DNA of 7,837 nt from Acidobacteriaceae bacterium (lineage in GTDB: Bacteria; Acidobacteriota; Terriglobia; Terriglobales; Acidobacteriaceae): NCBI GenBank assembly GCA_030042915.1, contig JASHYS010000320.1, positions 1 to 7,837 on the forward strand, read 5' to 3'. Below are positions 1 through 4,574 of the stretch, piece by piece. Positions within the stretch are counted from its first letter, which is position 1. Every line of letters begins with the position of its first letter. The notes below the pieces were generated by a model, which was given only the letters and a program-made list of their open reading frames with translations, searched no databases and had not been told where the DNA came from. Made by a program: the position numbers and the translations under genes.

Positions 1-306
1 ATCCAGCGAAATGCTGTAGGCAACCACGCCGCTGAACGAGCGCCCGGTCTGGTCGCGGATGGCCTTGTACTCCTGGAGCGAGAATCCATTTCCGATGGCT
101 CCTGCGTTCTGGCGCAGCACCAGGGTAATGAGCCGATCGGCGTGGGGCACGGGCAGCGGCTTCAGCAGGAGGAGATTCACCAGGCTGAAGACGGCGGTGT
201 TTGCGCCGACACCCAGCGCCAGCGTCAGCACCGCGGTGATGGCAAAGCTGGGCGCCTTGCGGAGCTGGCGGAAAGCGAAGCGAAGATCCTGAAGCAAATT
301 GCTCAT
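1..306 (-). CDS. ADOP/MacB-like ABC transporter permease, N-terminal fragment (runs off the window)
   Basis: Only the first 102 codons are present and the frame is open to the window edge. The protein begins MSNLLQDLRFAFRQLRKAPS, followed by a hydrophobic segment (about residues 21-45, FAITAVLTLALGVGANTAVF) and then LLLLKPLPV. This is the typical start of the duplicated orphan permeases (ADOP) of Acidobacteria: a first membrane helix followed by a MacB-type periplasmic domain. Family members are membrane proteins of about 800 residues related to MacB/FtsX permeases, usually without their own ATPase gene; the substrate is unknown. ATG at 306 is preferred because DLR(F/Y)AxRxLRK lies close to the N-terminus in this family. 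A G-rich run (310-315) precedes it, though closer to the start than a normal ribosome site. An in-frame ATG 17 codons upstream (357) has no visible ribosome site. The family is firm, the exact role unknown. Confidence 0.88.
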   Translation of the reverse strand, partial: MSNLLQDLRFAFRQLRKAPSFAITAVLTLALGVGANTAVFSLVNLLLLKPLPVPHADRLITLVLRQNAGAIGNGFSLQEYKAIRDQTGRSFSGVVAYSISLD

Positions 307-633
307 AGACCCCCCGCGTAGAATTGGTTGCCTCTCCAGGTGCAACTGCGCTGCCATTTTGGCGGCGGCGTAAGTGCCTCGAAGATAAGGCTGTGATCCG
401 TTCCGGCCGAGCGCAGATCACGCCTCCCATCGTCCAGAATTGAAATTGCCTGTCCGAAAGCGAACATACGCAAATCGGAGGCAGAAAGGTTCCATTGCTC
501 TGCTCGGGACCAGGCCCCGCGAGTTCCTTGAACCCATGAATTTGTAAGGTCTGCTGTTCAGGTGAGAGCGTCAGCCACCACGCCGACGACAAGGACCTGT
601 CGTCGGGAATCCCGGAGGGCAAGGATGCCGGCG
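307..633. other. Gene-free spacer between the ccm cluster and the ADOP permease gene
   Basis: No convincing coding frame is seen on either strand. It holds the 5' side of the permease gene, an inverted repeat GTGATC/GATCAC (393-398 and 416-421, 17-bp spacer) that could be an operator, and a stronger hairpin at 583-606 just downstream of the ccm cluster (listed separately). No clear promoter hexamers for the permease gene could be identified. Confidence 0.6.
583..606 (-). terminator. Hairpin downstream of the ccm cluster, possible terminator
   Basis: CCGACGAC (583-590) and GTCGTCGG (599-606) are perfect inverted repeats of 8 bp around an 8-base loop, and one further A-T pair can form inside. 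It lies about 28 bases beyond the stop codon of the last ccm gene, where the minus-strand transcript should end. No run of T follows on either strand, so it is not a textbook intrinsic terminator. It could be a Rho-assisted end or an mRNA-stabilising stem. Confidence 0.4.
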
Positions 634-918
634 CTACGCTCCGGCTTGCTGCATGTGCTCAATCTCGGCCAGCAGCTCGGCCGTTTCGCGTTCCAGCAAG
701 CCGCGCTGGGCGACGAAGTCCTCTTCAGGATATTTGCCGGCGCGGTATTCGAAATTCAGGTCGCGCAGATTCTCGTAGAGCTGCTCCTTGCGCTCCAGAA
801 GGTAGTCCAGCCGCGTCTTTTCTTTCTGGGCGGCAAAGGCGTTCTCGGGCCAGAACGTGTAAACCACCAGCGCCAACAGAAGCAACATTCCGGCAATCAG
901 TCCCTGGCTTTCCGTCAT
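634..918 (-). CDS. Short CcmI-like cytochrome c biogenesis protein
   Basis: A 94-residue protein with an N-terminal membrane helix (about residues 7-26, GLIAGMLLLLALVVYTFW) followed by a charged, helical, probably coiled-coil tail (about 31-90). The tail contains RDLNFEYRAGKYPEEDF, which resembles the conserved DLxFDxxxGKLxxxDY segment just after the first helix of CcmI. Full CcmI proteins add a long periplasmic TPR region that holds apocytochrome c for the haem lyase; that region is absent here. The gene starts 3 bases after the ccmH stop and has a GGAAGGG ribosome site (928-934) inside ccmH, so it belongs to the ccmF-ccmH unit. Inferred role: membrane accessory of the CcmF/CcmH haem lyase. 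The CcmI relation is by motif and context only, so no symbol is given. Confidence 0.72.
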   Translation of the reverse strand: MTESQGLIAGMLLLLALVVYTFWPENAFAAQKEKTRLDYLLERKEQLYENLRDLNFEYRAGKYPEEDFVAQRGLLERETAELLAEIEHMQQAGA

Positions 919-921
919 CGC

Positions 922-1431
922 TCAATTCCCTTCCTCGCTGCTGGTTTCCCTGCGAATGCGCATGAGGCGCTCCTGTTCCACGGGGCTAACTGCCTGAGGC
1001 CTTCCTGCTGCGGCCATTTGCGTCTTTTTGTCGGACCGGGCCCAGAAGAAGATGAGCAGCGTGGTCCCCACCAGCGCTGCAAAAAACACCGCGAAGGGCG
1101 CAATCCACGCCACCAGGTTGAGGCCTTTTGCCGGAGGCGCAGCCAGCACGGTGGCGCCGTACTTGGCCACGAAGGAGTCAAAGATCTGCTGGTTACTCAT
1201 CCCCGCGGCGATGTCGGCGCGCAACTCTGTCAGCTCCTGCGCCGATTGCGTGCAGCCTACGTGGTTGCATTCGCCCAGAACCTGCGCGCAACCGCAAGCG
1301 CACATCAGCCGGTGATCAAGAAAATCGAGGCGCGAACTGGCGTTCGTGGCGCCGATCGAGAAGCAGATGGCGACGGCCAGGACGGCCGCTTCCACCGCTC
1401 TCCTCCAAAACCCAAAAGCGCGTGAGCGCAT
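922..1431 (-). CDS. ccmH: Cytochrome c maturation protein CcmH (apocytochrome thiol reductase, haem lyase subunit)
   Basis: 169 residues. There is a signal or anchor helix at about 13-30, a periplasmic domain with the redox cysteines, a second membrane helix at about 105-130, and a charged tail. The CcmH family reduces the CxxCH cysteines of apocytochrome c so that CcmF can attach haem. The usual LRCxxC motif appears here as LMCACGC (42-48) within RLMCACGCAQVLGECNH, with further cysteines at 55 and 60, giving five cysteines (44, 46, 48, 55, 60). MSNQQIFDSFVAKYG (78-92) matches the conserved helix of the family (xGxSxxEIxxxfvxxYG). The start overlaps the ccmF stop by one base (TAATG), and AAGGGAGG (1439-1446) is a strong ribosome site 7 bases upstream, so translation is probably coupled. 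Length and two-helix layout fit bacterial CcmH/CycL. The cysteine-rich motif seems typical of non-proteobacterial homologues (recollection, not checked). Confidence 0.9.
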   Translation of the reverse strand: MRSRAFGFWRRAVEAAVLAVAICFSIGATNASSRLDFLDHRLMCACGCAQVLGECNHVGCTQSAQELTELRADIAAGMSNQQIFDSFVAKYGATVLAAPPAKGLNLVAWIAPFAVFFAALVGTTLLIFFWARSDKKTQMAAAGRPQAVSPVEQERLMRIRRETSSEEGN

Positions 1432-3542
1432 TAGTTGCCTCCCTTCACAGCGGCTTTCGTCGGCTCTCTACGCGCTGACCGGATGCCCGTCGCCGATGTG
1501 GCCAGGGACGGGCTCGGTACCAGCGTCACGAATGTCCCCAGCACAATAATCGCCAGCCCAAACCAGATCCAGCCCACCAAAGGGTTCAGCAGGGCCTTGA
1601 CAATGGGTTGTCCGGTATCGGGATTCGTGCCTTCATACACCACGTAGAGATCCCATTCGGGAACGGAGTGGATGGCAACGACGGTCTGCGGCTGACCGCT
1701 GGCCAGGTAGAAGCGCTTCTCCGGCGTCAATTGGAAGAGCCTCTTTTCGCCCCGGTAGACGTCGAGCATGGCGTATTCGGAGTTGTAGTTCAGATTCGAA
1801 TCCTGTGTGGCTCCCACCTGCACCAGCGTGTAGGGTCCGATATGGATCTTGTCGTTGAGCCCCATCTCGCTTTCCACGCTGCTGTTGAAAGCTGCGCCCG
1901 CCAATCCCACTACGACGAGAACAACACCCATGTGCACGATATAGCCGCCGTAGCGGCGTGTATTGCGCCGCGTGAGAAGCAAGACCGACGCAAACAGATT
2001 GCGCCCCGTTTGCCGCGAGATCACTTTGGCTCCACGTAGAAACTCCGATGCCAGAGCAGTAAACACCGCTGCCGACAACGCGAATGCGACAAAGGCGTAG
2101 AAGCTTCCCGAATCCAACGAGCCGTTTCCCCGGAGTCTGGCCCCGACCGCGAGGCAAAGGACGACTGCGGCCCAGAGCGCGACGACGGGCAAAACAAAGT
2201 TGCGCTTGATGGCCTTGAATGACGTTGCTCGCCATGGCAGCAGCGGCCCCACGCCGGTCAGCAGCAGGAGAAACAGCCCGATGGGCACGGCCACGCGATT
2301 GTAGAACGGAGCTCCGACTGTGACTTTGGCGCCCTGCAAGTATTCCGAAACGATGGGGAACAAGGTGCCCCACAGAATGGCGAAACACGCCGTGAGCAAC
2401 ATCAGATTGTTGAAGAGAAAACTGGATTCGCGACTGATCAGCGATTCGAGGTGATGCTCGGCTTTCAAGTGACTGCGCTCGAGCACGTAGGTAAAGATGC
2501 AGACCGCAAGAACCGTCGCCATGAATGCAATGAACCAGGTTCCAATGGACGACTGGGCAAAGGCGTGGACGGAACTGACCAACCCGCCGCGAGTGAGCGT
2601 GGTGCCAAGCAGCGTGAGCAGAAACGTGGTGATGATGAGCCAGACGCTCCAGCTTTTCATCATGCCTTTGCGCTCCTGCATCATCACCGAGTGCAGAAAT
2701 GCGGTTCCGGTCAGCCAGGGCATGAAGCTTGAATTTTCCACCGGATCCCAGCCCCAGTAGCCGCCCCAACCCAACACCGCGTAGGCCCAATGCATGCCCA
2801 GAAAGATGCCGCAAGTGAGAAACATCCACGCCACCAGCGTCCAGGTGCGTGTGATGCGGATCCAATTCTCGCCCGGATAGCGCATCATCAACGCACCCAG
2901 GGCGAACGCAAAGGGCACTGAGAACCCCACGTAGCCCAGATAAAGCATGGGCGGGTGAATCACCATCTCCGGGTACTGAAGCAGAGGATTGAGGCCGTTT
3001 CCGTCGGGCGGCGGAGTGCCGCCGAACAACGAAAACGGCGGGGCCGCAAAGTTCAGCACCAGTAAAAAGAAGAGCTGGATCGAAGCCAGAATCGTGCCCG
3101 CGTAGGCATAGAGTTTCACGTCCGTTTTGTGCCGTAGGCGAAGCACGAAACCGAAGGCCCCCAGCAGCCACGCCCACAGCAGCAGCGAACCTTCCTGGCC
3201 ACTCCACAGAGCGGCAAACTTGTAAGCTGCCGGCAGCGCGCGGTTGGAGTGCTCAAGGATATACGTAATGGAAAAATCGTTGGCAAAAACGGCGTATACC
3301 AGCGCGAAAGCTGCCGCCGTGACTGCCCAGAACGCGGCAATTCCCGCCCGTCGGGCGGTATCGGCCAGCCGTTCGGGCGATATACGCGCTGCAATTCGAC
3401 CCAGCAGAATCTGCCCGCCGCTCGTCTGCCCCGCCAGAGCAGGGCGCGCGGCCAGCATAGCCAGCGCAAGCACTCCGGCAAGGAAGTTATAAGCCGCGAG
3501 CGCAAGCGCGATCAAAAGCGTAAAACTGCCAAAAGTTGCCAT
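1431..3542 (-). CDS. ccmF: Cytochrome c haem lyase subunit CcmF
   Basis: 703 residues from the chosen start, close to the usual 630-700 of CcmF, with about 14-15 membrane helices. CcmF takes haem from holo-CcmE and, with CcmH, ligates it to CxxCH motifs on the outer face of the inner membrane. Landmarks (numbering from the 3542 start): LWSGQEGSLLLW (about 112-123), HPPMLYLGYVGF with His196, His251 just before the tryptophan-rich haem-binding WGGYWGWDPVEN (259-270), SVHAFA with His326, and IVHMG with His537. These correspond to the four conserved histidines of the family. A periplasmic domain lies near the C-terminus (about 550-655), followed by a last helix. The frame extends upstream to ATG 3608, but ATG 3542 gives the normal N-terminus (MATFGSFTLLIALALAAYN); the extra 22 residues are charged and unlike CcmF. 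First gene of a ccmF-ccmH-ccmI-like unit; no ccmA, B, C, E or G is in the window. Confidence 0.95.
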   Translation of the reverse strand: MATFGSFTLLIALALAAYNFLAGVLALAMLAARPALAGQTSGGQILLGRIAARISPERLADTARRAGIAAFWAVTAAAFALVYAVFANDFSITYILEHSNRALPAAYKFAALWSGQEGSLLLWAWLLGAFGFVLRLRHKTDVKLYAYAGTILASIQLFFLLVLNFAAPPFSLFGGTPPPDGNGLNPLLQYPEMVIHPPMLYLGYVGFSVPFAFALGALMMRYPGENWIRITRTWTLVAWMFLTCGIFLGMHWAYAVLGWGGYWGWDPVENSSFMPWLTGTAFLHSVMMQERKGMMKSWSVWLIITTFLLTLLGTTLTRGGLVSSVHAFAQSSIGTWFIAFMATVLAVCIFTYVLERSHLKAEHHLESLISRESSFLFNNLMLLTACFAILWGTLFPIVSEYLQGAKVTVGAPFYNRVAVPIGLFLLLLTGVGPLLPWRATSFKAIKRNFVLPVVALWAAVVLCLAVGARLRGNGSLDSGSFYAFVAFALSAAVFTALASEFLRGAKVISRQTGRNLFASVLLLTRRNTRRYGGYIVHMGVVLVVVGLAGAAFNSSVESEMGLNDKIHIGPYTLVQVGATQDSNLNYNSEYAMLDVYRGEKRLFQLTPEKRFYLASGQPQTVVAIHSVPEWDLYVVYEGTNPDTGQPIVKALLNPLVGWIWFGLAIIVLGTFVTLVPSPSLATSATGIRSARREPTKAAVKGGN

Positions 3543-3582
3543 CGAAACCCCGTCTCTCGCCGCCGTCGATCTTCTCAGCCCC

Positions 3583-3588
3583 ATTCTC
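3583..3588 (-). promoter_or_regulatory. Candidate -10 box of the ccmF promoter
   Basis: On the minus strand GAGAAT matches TATAAT at 4 of 6 positions. A transcript starting about 7 bases downstream (near 3576) would have a leader of about 34 bases before ATG 3542. It would also place the palindrome at 3610-3625 (centre 3617.5) at about -41.5, the standard position for class II activation by CRP/FNR proteins, where no good -35 box is needed; none is seen. This also favours the 3542 start over 3608. Inference from spacing only. Confidence 0.3.
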
Positions 3589-3609
3589 TTCGCTGGAACG
3601 TGGCCCATC

Positions 3610-3625
3610 TGTGATGTGAATCACG
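3610..3625. promoter_or_regulatory. CRP/FNR-family operator 1 (ccmF side)
   Basis: TGTGATGTGAATCACG reads TGTGA-N6-TCACG and matches the CRP-type consensus TGTGA-N6-TCACA at nine of ten defined bases. It sits upstream of the ccmF start, about 32 bases from the centre of the candidate -10 box. The same GTGA-N6-TCAC core occurs twice more in this intergenic region, which makes chance unlikely. The cognate regulator and its signal cannot be told from the sequence. Confidence 0.65.
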
Positions 3626-3786
3626 ACGAATCTACACTCAGTCCATCATGGCTCTTGCACGACGCCAGCCGACGACTGCGTCGGGATGCACACGAAGCGC
3701 AATGGGAGGATCACGGGTCCAATCTCGATGCGGGGATGAGCCGGAACACGCCCAAGCTGCAGCCAGGCGATCTCGAGACGGCTGGT

Positions 3787-3802
3787 TGTGATGAATGTCA
3801 CG
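3787..3802. promoter_or_regulatory. CRP/FNR-family operator 2 (respiratory operon side, distal)
   Basis: TGTGATGAATGTCACG reads TGTGA-N6-TCACG, with the same ten defined bases as operator 1. Its centre (3794.5) is 23 bp from that of operator 3, about two helical turns, so two dimers could bind on the same face of the DNA. Relative to a putative start near 3859-3860 it lies at about -65, a class I type distance. Confidence 0.62.
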
Positions 3803-3809
3803 GAGTTTT

Positions 3810-3825
3810 CGTGATAGTTGTCACT
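3810..3825. promoter_or_regulatory. CRP/FNR-family operator 3 (respiratory operon side, proximal)
   Basis: CGTGATAGTTGTCACT keeps the GTGA-N6-TCAC core but has weaker outer bases than operators 1 and 2. Its centre (3817.5) lies 33 bases from the centre of the TTTCAT candidate -10 box at 3848-3853. That is almost the same spacing as operator 1 to the ccmF -10 candidate, suggesting class II activation in both directions. Confidence 0.58.
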
Positions 3826-3847
3826 GACGTAATCGACCCGCTAAAGG

Positions 3848-3853
3848 TTTCAT
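3848..3853 (+). promoter_or_regulatory. Candidate -10 box of the respiratory operon promoter
   Basis: TTTCAT matches TATAAT at 4 of 6 positions and lies at class II spacing from operator 3. A start near 3859-3860 would give a leader of about 177 bases before the GTG at 4037, containing the inverted repeat at 3875-3913. No good -35 box is present, as expected for an activator-dependent promoter. Weak on sequence alone; proposed because of the geometry. Confidence 0.22.
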
Positions 3854-3874
3854 TTGACTGATGCAGGTTGTGAG

Positions 3875-3913
3875 CCCGCTGAAAGCACGATGAGCATCGG
3901 GTTCGTCAGCGGG
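3875..3913 (+). repeat. Nested inverted repeat in the probable 5' leader of the cytochrome operon
   Basis: CCCGCTGA (3875-3882) and TCAGCGGG (3906-3913) are perfect 8-bp inverted repeats. Between them CGATG (3888-3892) and CATCG (3895-3899) can form a smaller inner stem. This could fold as a two-tier hairpin in the mRNA leader, or act as a DNA operator. No known riboswitch class is recognised. Confidence 0.4.
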
Positions 3914-4023
3914 TCGTGCAAGGTGAATACGCATGCATCGTTTTGTCATCACTACGGCCATGATTCCACTATGAATTTTTCCATCACACACAAGATGTCC
4001 TGGGTTCGCCCCGGCCATCGCAG

Positions 4024-4030
4024 AAAGGAA
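4024..4030 (+). promoter_or_regulatory. Ribosome binding site that fixes the GTG start of the monohaem cytochrome
   Basis: AAAGGAA ends 6 bases before GTG 4037. The frame is open to an ATG at 3854, but only the GTG has a proper ribosome site, and it puts the signal peptide at the N-terminus. Confidence 0.75.
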
Positions 4031-4036
4031 CTGAAC

Positions 4037-4357
4037 GTGAAACGGGACATCAATCTTGCGGTAATGACTCTGCTTGGGCTATCCCTTGCTGTCCCCGCAT
4101 TCGCACAGCAACCCGGCCAGGCAGATTACCAGGCCAAGTGCGCCATGTGTCACGGCGCCGACGGAACCGGCAACACTCCGATGGGCAAGACCATGAAGCT
4201 GAAATCGCTTAAATCGGACGACGACGTGAAGCTTACCGACGCCGAGCTGTTCAAGGACACCAAAGATGGCGTAGGCAAAATGCACGGCTATGCGGACAAA
4301 CTGACCGACGCGCAGATCAACGACGTCGTGGCGTACATCCGTTCGCTGCAGAAGTAG
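4037..4357 (+). CDS. Periplasmic monohaem cytochrome c (class I, c5/c551-like)
   Basis: 106 residues from a GTG start: an export signal (1-23, ending AFA before QQPG), then a mature domain of about 83 residues. The single haem site is CAMCH (35-39), followed by the usual GADGTGN; Met82 in GKMHGY is the likely distal haem ligand. The C-terminal helix LTDAQINDVVAYIRSLQK is the standard class I ending. It is probably a soluble periplasmic electron carrier, a plausible partner of the Hmc-like complex encoded next and a client of the divergent ccm genes. It is first in the operon and separated from the complex genes by a strong hairpin, so its mRNA may be made or kept in excess. The frame extends to ATG 3854, but those 61 residues have no signal-like features and the GTG has the better ribosome site. 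The class is clear; its partners are inferred from position. Confidence 0.92.
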   Translation: MKRDINLAVMTLLGLSLAVPAFAQQPGQADYQAKCAMCHGADGTGNTPMGKTMKLKSLKSDDDVKLTDAELFKDTKDGVGKMHGYADKLTDAQINDVVAYIRSLQK

Positions 4358-4369
4358 CTAACTGAGCCG

Positions 4370-4401
4370 CTTTTCCGCGCGGCCATACCCGCGCGGAAAA
4401 G
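4370..4401 (+). terminator. Strong intercistronic hairpin (partial terminator or mRNA-stabilising stem)
   Basis: CTTTTCCGCGCGG (4370-4382) and CCGCGCGGAAAAG (4389-4401) form a perfect 13-bp stem with the 6-base loop CCATAC, starting 12 bases after the monohaem cytochrome stop. No T-run follows on the plus strand, so full intrinsic termination is doubtful. Leaky termination or protection of the upstream mRNA 3' end would both raise the cytochrome relative to the complex genes. The next gene starts about 40 bases later on the same strand with no obvious promoter between. Confidence 0.6.
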
Positions 4402-4419
4402 GGGACCAACACAAGACCT

Positions 4420-4446
4420 ATGGTCATGAAGAGAGTAAGGTCATGA
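4420..4446 (+). other. 8-codon mini-ORF coupled to the 43-residue gene
   Basis: ATG 4420 opens a frame reading MVMKRVRS and stops at TGA 4444-4446, which overlaps the next start (ATG 4443) as ATGA, the same junction used by the three later gene pairs. A second in-frame ATG lies at 4426. GGGG (4401-4404) is 15 bases upstream, too far for a good ribosome site. The last six residues begin MKRV, like the start of the large cytochrome (MKRVLT). It may be a leader peptide, a relic, or chance. Confidence 0.25.
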
Positions 4447-4574
4447 ACGGTCCGGTCACATTGCAACAGTTCATCCAGCAGACAAAGGGAGTCGAGTACA
4501 TCCTCGCCATCGTCTTTATGTCGCTCTTTCCAGTGTTCTGGAAACTGCTCAATACCAAGAAAGGCCCAAAATGA
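4443..4574 (+). CDS. Small single-helix membrane subunit, HmcD-like
   Basis: A 43-residue protein beginning MNGPVTLQQFIQQTKGVEYI and continuing into a membrane helix (about 18-36, EYILAIVFMSLFPVFWKLL) and a short basic tail ending KKGPK. The pattern F-x-x-x-TKG-x-x-Y followed by a hydrophobic helix ending F-W-x-x-L resembles the tiny HmcD subunit of the Desulfovibrio Hmc complex (by recollection of the family pattern, not by search). GAGAG (4431-4435) lies 7 bases upstream and AAGG is closer. The stop overlaps the next start as ATGA, and its last codons carry that gene's ribosome site (AAAGG, 4560-4564). Short length makes it easy to miss in automated annotation. Coding is supported by the helix, the charge pattern and the ATGA coupling. 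Probable role: small integral subunit stabilising the complex. Function is inferred. Confidence 0.8.
   Translation: MNGPVTLQQFIQQTKGVEYILAIVFMSLFPVFWKLLNTKKGPK

Larger units (their letters stand above)
3543..4036. other. Divergent control region between ccmF and the respiratory operon
   Basis: About 490 bases separate the divergent ccmF and cytochrome c starts, with no credible gene. The region holds three GTGA-N6-TCAC palindromes (3610-3625, 3787-3802, 3810-3825), a weak candidate -10 box for each direction, a small perfect hairpin CCGACG-ACTG-CGTCGG (3669-3684), and a nested inverted repeat (3875-3913) that would lie in the 5' leader of the cytochrome operon. A second possible plus-strand promoter, TTGTCA (3943-3948) with CACTAT (3967-3972), 18-bp spacing, is weak. 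Confidence 0.7.

Noticed and set aside
562..1425. Long plus-strand open frame of 287 codons opposite ccmH and the ccmI-like gene
   Set aside because: It is antisense to two well-supported genes and its product shows no domain, only GC-rich shadow composition (Arg, His, Gln-rich).
1633..3207. 524-codon minus-strand frame overlapping ccmF
   Set aside because: It is a shifted-frame shadow of ccmF with Arg/His/Gly-rich low-quality composition and no motifs.
3543..3608. Upstream extension of CcmF to ATG 3608
   Set aside because: The 22 extra residues are charged and unlike CcmF; MATFGSF at 3542 is the family-like start, and the candidate promoter lies within the extension.
3616..3861. Open frame of 81 codons containing a CDECH motif that looks like a haem site
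   Set aside because: The CxxCH arises from the DNA palindrome at 3787-3802 (TGTGATGAATGTCACG). There is no signal peptide, no ribosome site, and the frame covers the control region.
3854..4036. Upstream extension of the monohaem cytochrome to ATG 3854 (167 residues)
   Set aside because: The added 61 residues are not signal-like, would bury the clear export signal inside the protein, and the ATG lacks a ribosome site, whereas GTG 4037 has AAAGGAA at 6 bases.
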